A stretch of 47,144 nt of DNA from UBA8517 sp964606975 (GTDB taxonomy: Bacteria; Patescibacteriota; Microgenomatia; UBA8517), in NCBI GenBank assembly GCA_964606975.1, contig CAZSGY010000021.1, forward strand, positions 1 to 47,144, read 5' to 3'. Numbering within the stretch: the stretch's first letter is position 1; the number at the start of each line of letters is the position of its first letter. Position numbers and translations under genes: made by a program. This document shows, in pieces, positions 36,034 through 44,668 of this stretch. The notes under the pieces are model-generated. The model searched no databases. It saw nothing but the letters and a program-made list of their open reading frames with translations, and was not told the origin of the DNA.

Positions 36034-38605
36034 CCGTTGGCAGAGGAGATGGGGTGGGAGTAGCACTCCATGACTGTCCCACACCGACTGTGATAGTGCT
36101 TGCGGATTGATGATTGGCCGAATCCATAGCCACAGCTTCGATTGTATAAATTCCTTTTGAAGGAAAATTAACTTTGCAGGTGTAGTTGTTGGCTCCGTTA
36201 TTGAAAGTACAAACCTTGCTGCCGTTCAATTTCAAATCAACCTGAGTAATCGCCGAGCTGGAATTGGCAGTAAAGACCACGTCTCTTTCTCCGGTCGGCA
36301 GATCAGAATCGTGATCGTGGGGAGTCGTAAAACCGACACTTAAAGGATTACTGGTGCCGCAATATTCAGTTGGCGGGTGGTATCGTGAATCAGATTGAGA
36401 GTTCATCCAGCTAAGGATTCCTTCCTGCCATCTGTTTGCTCCGCCGGCAGCCGTGGGATCCTCTTCTTTGAATTGATAAAATTCTTTCGTATCGTAGTTT
36501 CCTGAAGCAACATCACTCGGTGTCGCTAATTTTCCGTCACTTTTACATACTTTTAACATTACATGAATCGGGTCTTGCATCGTCGGTTCTGTCCCTCTTA
36601 TAAAATATTCATTCCTGGCTGGGAAATTATCATGTGCCGCGTAGCCTGAGACAGTGTCAACCGAAATCTGGGTGATGTCTCCGGGTGCTTTAAAAGTGAA
36701 TTCCGGTTTACCTTTAAGTGCCTCTTTGGTTACTTTATTCCAGATAGGGGAGGCGCCGGAAACTCCTGAGGCAACGCTTAACATAGGCGAATTGTCGTTG
36801 TTACCGACCCACACACCCACCATTGCGTTTCCGTTTCCTCCAATCGTCCAGTTGTCGCGCCTATCATTGGTTGTACCGGTTTTGGCCATGGTATTGGCAA
36901 TATTCAAATATGAATTAAGACCGAAGGTATCTTTCCTGGCTTCATTATCTGAAAGAATATTACTGACAAGAAAAGCTTGACCTTCTGACAAAACTCTTTT
37001 ACCTTTTTGAGGCGTGTTGTCTTCCAAAACTTTTCCGTCCATATCTGTGACTTTAAGAATAGCTACCGGATCAACCCGGTAACCGCCATTTACAAAAGCG
37101 GAGTAGGCGGTAGTCATATCAATTAATCTCACCTCTCCGCCACCTAAAGTCAGAGAAAGTCCGACTCTTTTTAATGTATCGTTAGTCGGGGGCAGCGTTG
37201 TGATACCCAAATCCGTTGCGGTCTGCAAAACATCTTTTATCCCAACCATTGCCAGCATTTTAACGGCGGGGACATTTCTGGAGTTTGCCAGTGCATAGCG
37301 GACTTGTATGGGACCGACGTATTTACCGTCATAGTTGACCGGTTTATAATCCGGCTGTCCGGCGCCTCCCGGAAAACTTGTCGGCACATCCATAATAAGA
37401 GTTGCCGGGGAATAACCTTCTTTAAAGCCAGTAACATAAGTAAAGGGTTTAAAAGAGCTTCCGGGCTGGCGAAGCGAAGTAGTAACGTTTACCTGACCGT
37501 CGTAATCTTCAGCAAAAAAGTTTTTCGAACCCACCATGCTTAAAACTTCTCCGGTTTCCGGGTCCAAGACAACCGCGGCTCCGTTGGTAATGTGTTGTTT
37601 TTCAACCTTGGCAATTTCATCAGTAACAATCTGTTGAGCTTTATCCTGAAGCTCAAGGTCCAAAGTGGTAGTCACAGTCAGACCTCCTTGTTCAACTACG
37701 GCTTGGCCGTAAGTTTCTTCAAGTATTTTTTGTACATATTGAACAAAATGCGGTGCGTTTAAACTTGTTCCTTTGGGTCTAAACTCAAAATCAGCCAAAC
37801 TTGCCGCGGCAGATTCTTCCTGCTCTTTAGTAATGTAACCATCCTCACGCATGCGTCTTAGAACATCCTTGGTACGTTCAATATAAGCTGTGGGGGTAGA
37901 AGAGTAGGGAGAGTATGCAGACGGAGACTGCGGCATTCCGGCCAATATTGCAGATTCGACCAGATTTAAATCTTTAACATCTTTGCCAAAATATGTTTGG
38001 GAAGCGGCCCCAACTCCCCAGGAAGTTCCGCCGTACGGAGCTTCGTTTAAATACATTTGCAGAATCTCATCCTTTGAATATCTTTTTTCAATTTGAATTG
38101 CAAGCACAAACTCTTTTACTTTACGAACCAATGTTCGGTCATTTGTTAAAAGAACATTTTTAACCAATTGCTGTGTAAGTGTTGAGCCGCCGGCTGCACG
38201 TCCACGGGTAAACATACGCAAGAAACCGCGTAAAATTCCGATAGGATCGAACCCTTGGTGTTTATAAAAATTCTTATCTTCGATTGCTACCGTGGCCTGC
38301 CGCAAATATACCGGCATATCATTAAGGCTTACGGGCGTTCTGTTCTGGTTGGCATAGATATCATAAAGAAGGTTGCCTTCTCGGTCCAAAATTTTAGTTG
38401 AGAAACCTTGAGTTCTGACTATTTTATCCGGGGATGGTAAGTTGAACGCCAAAAGGGGGAGGACGAAAAACAAAAATATAAAAAAGCCGATTGCGCCAAA
38501 AAAAGCAATTTTGGCCCACTTTACTAATTTACGGCTCTTACCTAACGATCTTCTGTAGCTGCTTCTTTCCCGCCAGGTTGCGCGTCTATGCCTGTCTCTC
38601 CACAT
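36023..38605 (-). CDS. class A penicillin-binding protein (PBP1A-like) with C-terminal Ig-like domain
   Basis: 860 residues. A basic cytoplasmic tail, a transmembrane helix (about 32-53), then a GT51 glycosyltransferase with AIEDKNFYKHQGFDPIGILR and GGSTLTQQLVKN (about 139-150). The transpeptidase follows, with PGSSFKPFTY (SxxK serine), ANSRNVPAV (SxN) and KTGTTNDRRD (KTG). The C-terminus adds a beta-sandwich (VVFTANSSSAITQVDLKLNG) and a Thr/Pro tail. It polymerises and cross-links peptidoglycan. The -10 TATTAT (38618-38613) is 7 nt from the ATG. It is divergent from tyrS. Confidence 0.95.
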   Translation of the reverse strand: MWRDRHRRATWRERSSYRRSLGKSRKLVKWAKIAFFGAIGFFIFLFFVLPLLAFNLPSPDKIVRTQGFSTKILDREGNLLYDIYANQNRTPVSLNDMPVYLRQATVAIEDKNFYKHQGFDPIGILRGFLRMFTRGRAAGGSTLTQQLVKNVLLTNDRTLVRKVKEFVLAIQIEKRYSKDEILQMYLNEAPYGGTSWGVGAASQTYFGKDVKDLNLVESAILAGMPQSPSAYSPYSSTPTAYIERTKDVLRRMREDGYITKEQEESAAASLADFEFRPKGTSLNAPHFVQYVQKILEETYGQAVVEQGGLTVTTTLDLELQDKAQQIVTDEIAKVEKQHITNGAAVVLDPETGEVLSMVGSKNFFAEDYDGQVNVTTSLRQPGSSFKPFTYVTGFKEGYSPATLIMDVPTSFPGGAGQPDYKPVNYDGKYVGPIQVRYALANSRNVPAVKMLAMVGIKDVLQTATDLGITTLPPTNDTLKRVGLSLTLGGGEVRLIDMTTAYSAFVNGGYRVDPVAILKVTDMDGKVLEDNTPQKGKRVLSEGQAFLVSNILSDNEARKDTFGLNSYLNIANTMAKTGTTNDRRDNWTIGGNGNAMVGVWVGNNDNSPMLSVASGVSGASPIWNKVTKEALKGKPEFTFKAPGDITQISVDTVSGYAAHDNFPARNEYFIRGTEPTMQDPIHVMLKVCKSDGKLATPSDVASGNYDTKEFYQFKEEDPTAAGGANRWQEGILSWMNSQSDSRYHPPTEYCGTSNPLSVGFTTPHDHDSDLPTGERDVVFTANSSSAITQVDLKLNGSKVCTFNNGANNYTCKVNFPSKGIYTIEAVAMDSANHQSASTITVGVGQSWSATPTPSPLPTATP

Positions 38606-38612
38606 TTATACT

Positions 38613-38670
38613 ATAATAGCAAATTATTAATTAGTTAACTATTCAAAAAAAATAGTAAAAGCACTAGAAT
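38613..38670. promoter_or_regulatory. divergent promoters for the PBP and tyrS
   Basis: Minus strand TATTAT (38618-38613) and plus strand TAGAAT (38665-38670, with TTCAAA 17 nt upstream). Each -10 is exactly 7 nt from its start codon. Confidence 0.5.
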
Positions 38671-38677
38671 CAAGTAT

Positions 38678-39838
38678 ATGGATCAGATAGACCAAACTTT
38701 GAAAAGAGGCGTAACCAATATTATTCCGGGCAAAAAGGAGCTGGAAAAACTTCTGCGTTCCGGCAAAAAACTAAATATTTATTTGGGGGTCGAACCGACA
38801 GCAACAAAAATTCATATCGGACATGCAGTTCCTTTAAGAAAGCTTCAGGAGTTTGTAGAACTTGGACACAATGTAACGTTTGTTATTGGCGACTTCACTG
38901 CATTAATCGGTGACACGTCGGATAAAGATAAGGAAAGGCCTTCCCTAACATACCAAGAAATCAAACAAAACTTTAAAACTTACAAAGAGCAGGCAAGTAA
39001 GATACTGGATTTTTCTAAGGCGGCTGTCCGATTCAATAGTGAATGGCTTAAAAAACTTGGTTTTACTGACATTGTAAAACTTGCACAACATTTCTCAGTC
39101 GGCGATTTTGTGGGTCGTGAACTTATAAAAAAGAGGCTTGGTGAAGGAAAACGCGTCGGACTTCATGAATTTTTATATCCTCTAATGCAAGGTTATGACA
39201 GTTATTTCATGGATACCGATATACAAATCGGCGGGGCCGACCAGACGTTTAATATGCAAGCAGGGCGCACTTTACAAAAAGATCTTAGAAACAAAGAGTC
39301 TTTTGTTCTGGTCACCGGGTACCTAACAGGCACCGATGGCAGAAAGATGAGTAAAAGTTGGGGAAATGCTATCTGGATTAATGATCCGGCTGATGAAATG
39401 TACGGAAAGACTATGTCGCTTCAGGACGATTTGATCCTTGAATATTTTGCCAATGCCATAAAACCGAATACCCAGAAATTAAAAGAGGTACAAAAGCGCC
39501 TGGAAGCCGGAGAAAATCCAATGAAACTTAAGAAAGAATTGGCCTTTGCCCTTGTCAGTGAATTTCATAATGAGAAAGCGGCCAAGGCGGCAGAAGATAA
39601 ATTTAAGTTCGCATTTCAGGAGAAAAAACCAGAATTCAATATCCGGGTGAACGCCGGTTCCTCAATCGCAATCACGATTGCACCTTTCACCTCTCTTGGT
39701 AGCAACAGTGAGGCCAAACGCCTGATTAAACAAAAGGCTGTTGATGTAAATGGTAAAATAGTTGATAATCCTACATATATTGTTAAACCGGGAGACGAGA
39801 TCAAGGTCGGCAGTCGTACTTTCTTAAAAGCCAAATAG
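38678..39838 (+). CDS. tyrS: tyrosyl-tRNA synthetase (TyrRZ/TyrZ-like type)
   Basis: 386 residues. Class I motifs: HIGH at 46-49 (TKIHIGHAVPLRKL) and KMSKS near 223-227 (DGRKMSKSWGN). Tyrosine-pocket and dimer segments include GYDSYFMDTDIQIGGADQTFN. A C-terminal S4 domain (AKRLIKQKAVDVNGKIVDNP) binds tRNA. It charges tRNA-Tyr. No T-box is visible in the short upstream region. Confidence 0.96.
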   Translation: MDQIDQTLKRGVTNIIPGKKELEKLLRSGKKLNIYLGVEPTATKIHIGHAVPLRKLQEFVELGHNVTFVIGDFTALIGDTSDKDKERPSLTYQEIKQNFKTYKEQASKILDFSKAAVRFNSEWLKKLGFTDIVKLAQHFSVGDFVGRELIKKRLGEGKRVGLHEFLYPLMQGYDSYFMDTDIQIGGADQTFNMQAGRTLQKDLRNKESFVLVTGYLTGTDGRKMSKSWGNAIWINDPADEMYGKTMSLQDDLILEYFANAIKPNTQKLKEVQKRLEAGENPMKLKKELAFALVSEFHNEKAAKAAEDKFKFAFQEKKPEFNIRVNAGSSIAITIAPFTSLGSNSEAKRLIKQKAVDVNGKIVDNPTYIVKPGDEIKVGSRTFLKAK

Positions 39839-39856
39839 TTCTCAGAGGGTCCGTCT

Positions 39857-39889
39857 AGAGGTCGGACCTCTGACTGAGGTCCGACCTCT
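39857..39889. repeat. 14-bp perfect inverted repeat downstream of tyrS
   Basis: AGAGGTCGGACCTC (39857-39870), loop TGACT, GAGGTCCGACCTCT (39876-39889). Each arm is also nearly self-palindromic. No T-run follows; it may be a bidirectional hairpin, an mRNA 3' stabiliser or a repeat unit. Confidence 0.65.
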
Positions 39890-39902
39890 AACTCTAAATA
39901 AC

Positions 39903-40007
39903 ATGATATCTAAAAAGGGTAAAAAAATATTTACGATAGTAATAATTATTGCCGGCCTTGCACTTCTTATTGGAGCCATACTGCCTTACATTATCTACGC
40001 ACAATAA
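39903..40007 (+). CDS. 34-residue single-pass membrane protein
   Basis: ATG 39903 to TAA 40007. MISKKGKKIF, then a hydrophobic helix (TIVIIIAGLALLIGAILPYI) and a short tail ending IYAQ. The basic N-terminus followed by one helix fits a real membrane peptide. It ends 4 bp before recG. Unknown function; small enough to be chance, but the composition is convincing. Confidence 0.55.
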   Translation: MISKKGKKIFTIVIIIAGLALLIGAILPYIIYAQ

Positions 40008-40011
40008 TTTA

Positions 40012-42015
40012 ATGGATTTAAGTTCAGATATTGAGAATCTTCCAAAAGTCGGCCCCACATTCGCTAAGAAATTTCAAAAACTGGGAATCAACACAATCCG
40101 CGATCTTTTGTACCATGTGCCGACAAGATATTTGGACTATTCAAATATCACCACAATTTCAAATTTATCCCCAAACCAAACAGCCACGATACATGCCAAA
40201 ATAGTGTCTATTAAAAATATTTATTCCAAAAGAGGACTTAAAATGCAGGTTGGATCAGTCGAAGACGCTTCCGGAAAGATTTCGGTAATCTGGTTTAACC
40301 AGCCGTTTTTGGTAAAAACTTTGTATCCGGGACGTCTTGTTTCGCTTTCGGGAAAAGTCGGATTTTTTAATAGACGGCTCTCCCTAACTTCTCCCGACTA
40401 CGAATTAATGGTGGAGGATCAGAATGACACCATGCACACAGGCCGACTTGTGCCTATTTATTCCGAAACTGCGGGATTATCTTCAAAATGGATACGCAGA
40501 AAGATAAAAGACGCAACCGATTTAGTTCCTCAAGAAGATCATTTACCGAATGACATTTTAAAAAAAGCCGATGTGATCCCCTTAGGCAAAGCCATCAATT
40601 ATGTTCATTTCCCAAAAAATTTGGAGGAAGCGGAAGTTGGCAGAAAACGTTTGGCCTTTGATGAACTTTTAAATCTTGAGCTGACGAGCCTTCTTAGAAA
40701 GTTAAATTGGAAAAAGAACAAGCTCGCACACAAGATAAATGTTGATAAGAAATCAATTGACCGATTCGTTAATTCTCTACCTTTCAAACTAACAGCTTCT
40801 CAAAAGCAGGTTGTTGACGAAATCTTAAGTGACCTGTCGGGAGATATCCCCATGAACAGGCTTCTTGAAGGCGACGTGGGAAGCGGAAAAACCGTGGTTG
40901 CCGCCGTCGGGATGTTCGCGGCATTCACAAATGGCTTACAAAGTATAATCATGGCTCCGACACAAATACTGGCTTCCCAGCATTACGAAACACTCACCAA
41001 ACTATTTAGCAAAAATAAGAAAGCCATAAAAATTCAATTGATCACCTCGGAGGCCAAGCGCAAAAAAATCAAAAACGCGGATATTTATGTGGGCACCCAT
41101 GCTTTGCTTCACGACAGAATTGATTTTAATTCTGTAGGTTTTGTCGTAATTGACGAACAGCACAGGTTCGGGGTCGAGCAGCGGAATCATTTAATTAAGA
41201 AGTCGGGAACTCCGCATGTTTTAACCATGACTGCTACGCCGATTCCCAGAACTGTTGCCCTTGCTGCCTATGGCGACATGGATTTGTCAGTTTTGGTAGA
41301 TGTACCAATCGGCAGACAAAAAATTACTACCTGGGTGGTACCCGAATCCAAGAGAAATGGGGCTTACTCTTGGATTAAATCACAGATTACAAACACCAAA
41401 TCACAAGTATTTATAGTGTGTCCGTTGATTGAAGATTCTGATGCAGAAACTCTGACCGATGTTAAATCTGTAACCTCAGAGTTTGTACGCCTTAAAGCTA
41501 TATTTAAAGATCTGAAGCTTGGGCTTTTACACGGCCGTATGAAAGCGGGAGAAAAAGACAAAGTACTAAGCGATTTTAAGAATCAAAAAATCGATATTTT
41601 GGTCACCACACCGGTTGTTGAGGTGGGAATAGACATTCCCATGGCCACCATTATGGTTATTGAAGCTGCAGAAAGATTCGGCCTGGCTCAGCTCCACCAG
41701 CTGCGCGGTAGGGTGGGTAGGGGAGACAAGAAGTCTTACTGCCTACTTTTCACAAATTTCCACTCAGGAACGGCTTACACGCGTCTTAAAGTCATGGAAA
41801 AGAACCATTCCGGATTTGAATTGGCTGAACTTGATTTAAAACTAAGAGGCCCGGGAGAGATATTCGGAACGGCTCAAAGCGGTTTCCCTGAACTTAAAAT
41901 CGCCAGCTGGAACAACATTGCCCTTATCAAGACTGCCAAAGAGGCAGCTAATGAGCTTATCAAAAAGCCGGATTTTCTTTCTAAAATGCGTTCTCAATTG
42001 AAAATTGTAAATTGA
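40012..42015 (+). CDS. recG: ATP-dependent DNA helicase RecG
   Basis: 667 residues from ATG 40012; an in-frame TTG at 39949 would overlap the small membrane gene and is rejected. The N-terminal wedge/OB domain begins IENLPKVGPTFAKKFQKLGI and includes VGSVEDASGKISVIWFNQPF. The helicase core has Walker A LLEGDVGSGKTVVA, DEQHRFG (DExH), TMTATPIPRT and the motif VI region QLRGRVGRGDKKSYC, followed by a RecG-type TRG region. It remodels stalled replication forks and branched DNA. Confidence 0.96.
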   Translation: MDLSSDIENLPKVGPTFAKKFQKLGINTIRDLLYHVPTRYLDYSNITTISNLSPNQTATIHAKIVSIKNIYSKRGLKMQVGSVEDASGKISVIWFNQPFLVKTLYPGRLVSLSGKVGFFNRRLSLTSPDYELMVEDQNDTMHTGRLVPIYSETAGLSSKWIRRKIKDATDLVPQEDHLPNDILKKADVIPLGKAINYVHFPKNLEEAEVGRKRLAFDELLNLELTSLLRKLNWKKNKLAHKINVDKKSIDRFVNSLPFKLTASQKQVVDEILSDLSGDIPMNRLLEGDVGSGKTVVAAVGMFAAFTNGLQSIIMAPTQILASQHYETLTKLFSKNKKAIKIQLITSEAKRKKIKNADIYVGTHALLHDRIDFNSVGFVVIDEQHRFGVEQRNHLIKKSGTPHVLTMTATPIPRTVALAAYGDMDLSVLVDVPIGRQKITTWVVPESKRNGAYSWIKSQITNTKSQVFIVCPLIEDSDAETLTDVKSVTSEFVRLKAIFKDLKLGLLHGRMKAGEKDKVLSDFKNQKIDILVTTPVVEVGIDIPMATIMVIEAAERFGLAQLHQLRGRVGRGDKKSYCLLFTNFHSGTAYTRLKVMEKNHSGFELAELDLKLRGPGEIFGTAQSGFPELKIASWNNIALIKTAKEAANELIKKPDFLSKMRSQLKIVN

Positions 42016-42018
42016 TAA

Positions 42019-42047
42019 TTGAAACTTATCCAATCTTAGATTAAAAT
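42019..42047 (+). promoter_or_regulatory. promoter TTGAAA-17-TAAAAT before rpmF
   Basis: TTGAAA 42019-42024 and TAAAAT 42042-42047, 9 nt before the rpmF ATG. It would drive rpmF-nusB-ACP-like-rnc-rpsP-khpA. Confidence 0.55.
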
Positions 42048-42056
42048 TGAGCCCGT

Positions 42057-42215
42057 ATGACACCATTACCAAAAAGAAAACACACCAGGTCCCGCAGCAA
42101 TATCAGACGCTCCGGGCAGCCCAAGCTTGTTCTTGGAAACCTATTTAAATGTACGAATTGCGGCAAGCTCAAGGAATCCCATCGAGCCTGTCCTTATTGC
42201 GGATTCTATAAATAA
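42057..42215 (+). CDS. rpmF: 50S ribosomal protein bL32
   Basis: 52 residues. It opens TPLPKRKHTRSRSNIRRSG (the family's 'vPkrk.sksr...rr') and has a zinc ribbon CTNCG...CPYCGFY with two CxxC pairs, which marks the zinc-binding form. In many bacteria rpmF sits near acyl carrier or lipid genes; here an ACP-like gene follows two genes later. Confidence 0.95.
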   Translation: MTPLPKRKHTRSRSNIRRSGQPKLVLGNLFKCTNCGKLKESHRACPYCGFYK

Positions 42216-42233
42216 CCGTTAAACTTTCCTCAA

Positions 42234-42596
42234 GTGAAAACTGCTACCGATCCAAGACATTTACGCAGACGCGAAGCCGTTAAGATTCTCTTTGCCGAAA
42301 CCTATACCACCCAACCCCATCCTCCGGAATTGGTTGAAAAGATCCTCAAGCAAAAAAATAAGATCAATAAGATGATTGAAACCGCCGCACCCCAATGGCC
42401 GATAGATAAGCTCAACAAGATTGATCTGGTAATTCTTTGGCTGGCCATTTACGAACTGGAGAACGAAGACACCCCTCCAAAAGTGGTTATAGATGAGGCT
42501 GTTGAGCTCGCAAAGGAATTCGGAAGTGAATCTTCCTCTTCATTTATTAACGGTGTTTTGGGTACAATATACAAAGAGGAGCCCAACGCACAATGA
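42234..42596 (+). CDS. nusB: transcription antitermination/rRNA processing factor NusB
   Basis: 120 residues, starting at GTG 42234. It is all helical; RRREAVKILFAETY matches the N-terminal helix, and IDLVILWLAIYELEN with VVIDEAVELAKEFGSE and FINGVLGTIYKE match the conserved C-terminal half. With NusE it binds boxA RNA. It overlaps the next gene by 4 bp. Confidence 0.93.
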   Translation: MKTATDPRHLRRREAVKILFAETYTTQPHPPELVEKILKQKNKINKMIETAAPQWPIDKLNKIDLVILWLAIYELENEDTPPKVVIDEAVELAKEFGSESSSSFINGVLGTIYKEEPNAQ

Positions 42597-42835
42597 ACAG
42601 AGACTATAACGAAATCAGTAAATTAATCAAAAATGAGTTATCAAACCTTTTGGGAATTGAACCTGATGACATAGAAGACGATTTCTCTCTCACAGAGGAT
42701 CTCCATATGAAGCCCACAGATATCACCGATTTTATTGAAATTCTGTCTAATATGAATTTCGCCACGGAAAGCCTCGACTTTAGTGAAATAGAAACGTTTT
42801 CCGATTTGGTTGACGCTCTAACACAAAACCAATGA
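42593..42835 (+). CDS. acyl-carrier-protein-like protein without the DSL serine
   Basis: 80 residues, acidic, four helices, with an ACP-type layout: ELSNLLGIEPDDIEDDFSLTEDL aligns with the first ACP helix and loop. At the place of the phosphopantetheine site (Asp-Ser-Leu) the sequence reads Lys40-Pro41-Thr42, so the serine is gone and the protein cannot carry the normal prosthetic group there (Thr42 is off-register). It sits just before rnc, where acpP is found in many bacteria. A scaffold or regulatory role is possible; the fold call is by eye. Confidence 0.65.
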   Translation: MNRDYNEISKLIKNELSNLLGIEPDDIEDDFSLTEDLHMKPTDITDFIEILSNMNFATESLDFSEIETFSDLVDALTQNQ

Positions 42836-43503
42836 ATACATTAAGCGACCTGGAAAAAATTTTTAATAACAAAGATTTGCTTGATCAGGCTCTTACCCAC
42901 CGCTCCTGGGTAAATGAGCATAAGGGGCAAAGGGAATCGAACGAAAGAATGGAGTTTTTAGGTGATGCCATTTTAGAATTTGTTGTTTCTAAAGAAATTT
43001 ACAATGAATACCCGGATAAAGAAGAGGGGTATTTAACTGCACTTAGAGCAAATCTGGTAAACACAATCGCATTGGCCGAAATCGCCAACAATCTTGGTAT
43101 CGGAGCCAAACTTTTTCTTTCAAAAGGGGAGGAAGATGGCGGAGGAAGATTAAACTCTTCGCTTTTAGCGGATACTGTTGAGGCTATAATCGGCGCTTTG
43201 TTTATCGACGGAGGCATTGATGAGGCCGAAAAATTTATCAAAGAAAACATTCTTATTTACACCAAAGACAAAGTTCAAAGACCTCTAAAAGATTTTAAAA
43301 GCAGATTGCAGGAAATGGTGCAGGCCAAGGGGTATCCGGCACCCAAGTACCAGGTGGTTCAGGAGTCCGGTCCCGATCATAATAAAAAATTTGTTATTGA
43401 AGTGCTGGTCAACGGTGAATCCTGGGGAAGAGGTGAGGGTAAAAACAAAAGCAGTGCCGAACAAGACGCTGCTTGCCAGGTTCTCGCAAAAAAGGTAAAA
43501 TAG
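42832..43503 (+). CDS. rnc: ribonuclease III
   Basis: 223 residues. The catalytic domain carries ESNERMEFLGDAILEF (about 35-50), with the acidic residues that bind magnesium, and ADTVEAIIGALFIDGG. The C-terminal double-stranded RNA-binding domain is DFKSRLQEMVQAKGYPAP ... GEGKNKSSAEQDAACQVL. It processes rRNA and cleaves dsRNA. It overlaps the ACP-like gene by 4 bp. Confidence 0.97.
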   Translation: MNTLSDLEKIFNNKDLLDQALTHRSWVNEHKGQRESNERMEFLGDAILEFVVSKEIYNEYPDKEEGYLTALRANLVNTIALAEIANNLGIGAKLFLSKGEEDGGGRLNSSLLADTVEAIIGALFIDGGIDEAEKFIKENILIYTKDKVQRPLKDFKSRLQEMVQAKGYPAPKYQVVQESGPDHNKKFVIEVLVNGESWGRGEGKNKSSAEQDAACQVLAKKVK

Positions 43504-43510
43504 TCCCCAT

Positions 43511-43732
43511 ATGGTCACAATTCGTCTATCCAGATTCGGCCGCAAGAAAGCACCCTTCTACAGGGTCGTTGTTACTGATTCAAGAAAGAAGACAACCGGC
43601 GGAGTCATAGATTATATTGGCACCTGGAATCCTGCAAAAAAACTTAAAACAATTGATAACGAAAAAGTCAGCGAATGGATCAAAAAAGGTGCTAAGATGA
43701 GTGCTTCTGTGAAGAAGATTTTCGAAAAATAA
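43511..43732 (+). CDS. rpsP: 30S ribosomal protein bS16
   Basis: 73 residues. VTIRLSRFGRKKAPFYRVVV is diagnostic, followed by DSRKKTTGGVIDYIGTWNP. The C-terminus ends soon after the core, shorter than in many bacteria. Its stop overlaps the khpA ATG by one base. Confidence 0.96.
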   Translation: MVTIRLSRFGRKKAPFYRVVVTDSRKKTTGGVIDYIGTWNPAKKLKTIDNEKVSEWIKKGAKMSASVKKIFEK

Positions 43733-43971
43733 TGAAAGATTTGCTCAAATTTTTATTGCAAGGAATACTCGGAGATGTTGATTCTAAAAAAGAATCATTT
43801 GAAATTATAGAGAGTGAAGAAGGTGGAAGAGTTTCTTACACCATAAAATCCGCTCCGGAAAATATGGGTCTTATTATCGGGAAAGGCGGGCGTATGATTA
43901 AGTCCCTAAGAAACATTCTTAAAGTCAGGGCTACTTTAGAAAAAACTGCAGTCACTTTAAACGTCGAATAA
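43732..43971 (+). CDS. khpA: KH-domain RNA-binding protein KhpA
   Basis: 79 residues. A single KH domain with the GxxG loop IIGKGGRMIK (about 49-58). KhpA pairs with KhpB/Jag in many bacteria to bind small RNAs and influence cell elongation; it commonly follows rpsP, as here. It ends directly against the stop of the convergent pilO-like gene. Confidence 0.92.
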   Translation: MKDLLKFLLQGILGDVDSKKESFEIIESEEGGRVSYTIKSAPENMGLIIGKGGRMIKSLRNILKVRATLEKTAVTLNVE

Positions 43972-44667
43972 TTATATCCCGAAAGGATTGGGATTTGCTC
44001 CGCTAACGGTCGCTACGATCCCCGTATCAATAACCGGTTGTGTCAAACTGCTAATCTGCTTAAGTAATTCTTTTTCTGACGCCGTCAAATCCGTAACCGA
44101 CTGGGTAACTGTCGGTATAGTTGAAGGCAGGGGGGCAAAATATGTTTTTACAGTTACACTGGCAGCAGTGCCTCCGCTTCCGTCTTCAACTAAGCTTAGC
44201 TTATCAACAAAGCTCATGGGGGCAATCCCCTCGATCCCCTTTACGAAAGCACTTATAGCCTCCCTTGGACCGACCAAGTTAAAGGATGTCGTGACATAGG
44301 ACATCTGACCTATGTCACTTTCGGAAACTGAAGCGCGAATCCCTTCAATTAAGAGTAGGTTCATGGAGGCTAAATTCCTAATTTGAGAAATAATCTGCAA
44401 AGAGGGATTAGACTTGGGAAGGGCAATAATAGCCGCAGTACTTCCGGAAGCAGATACCAGGGAAACGGAACGCAGGGTTTTCAATTTTTCCGATAGAACT
44501 GATTGGGTCTTTTTTGCTTCTTTTATTTGGGTAGAAACATTCTTGATTTGGCCTATGGCAAATTTTCCCGCAAAAATAAAAAGTGCAACAACAATAAGTA
44601 ACGGCACAATCGACTTTAATATCTGCTTGTCTTTTTCTGTTACGGTTAAACCTTGAGCTTCTGCCAT
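43972..44667 (-). CDS. pilO: type IV pilus inner-membrane protein PilO-like
   Basis: 231 residues: a cytoplasmic start, one transmembrane helix (about 20-40, SIVPLLIVVALFIFAGKF), a coiled coil (IKNVSTQIKEAKKTQSVLSEKLKTL), then a ferredoxin-like alpha/beta domain and a disordered, Thr/Pro-rich tail. Third in pilM-pilN-pilO, which form the alignment platform of type IV pili. Sequence identity in PilO is always low; the order of genes carries the call. Confidence 0.82.
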   Translation of the reverse strand: MAEAQGLTVTEKDKQILKSIVPLLIVVALFIFAGKFAIGQIKNVSTQIKEAKKTQSVLSEKLKTLRSVSLVSASGSTAAIIALPKSNPSLQIISQIRNLASMNLLLIEGIRASVSESDIGQMSYVTTSFNLVGPREAISAFVKGIEGIAPMSFVDKLSLVEDGSGGTAASVTVKTYFAPLPSTIPTVTQSVTDLTASEKELLKQISSLTQPVIDTGIVATVSGANPNPFGI

Positions 44668-44668
44668 G

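Noticed and set aside
39949..40011. TTG start for recG adding 21 residues
   Set aside because: It overlaps the small membrane ORF in another frame, and the RecG family begins near the ATG at 40012.
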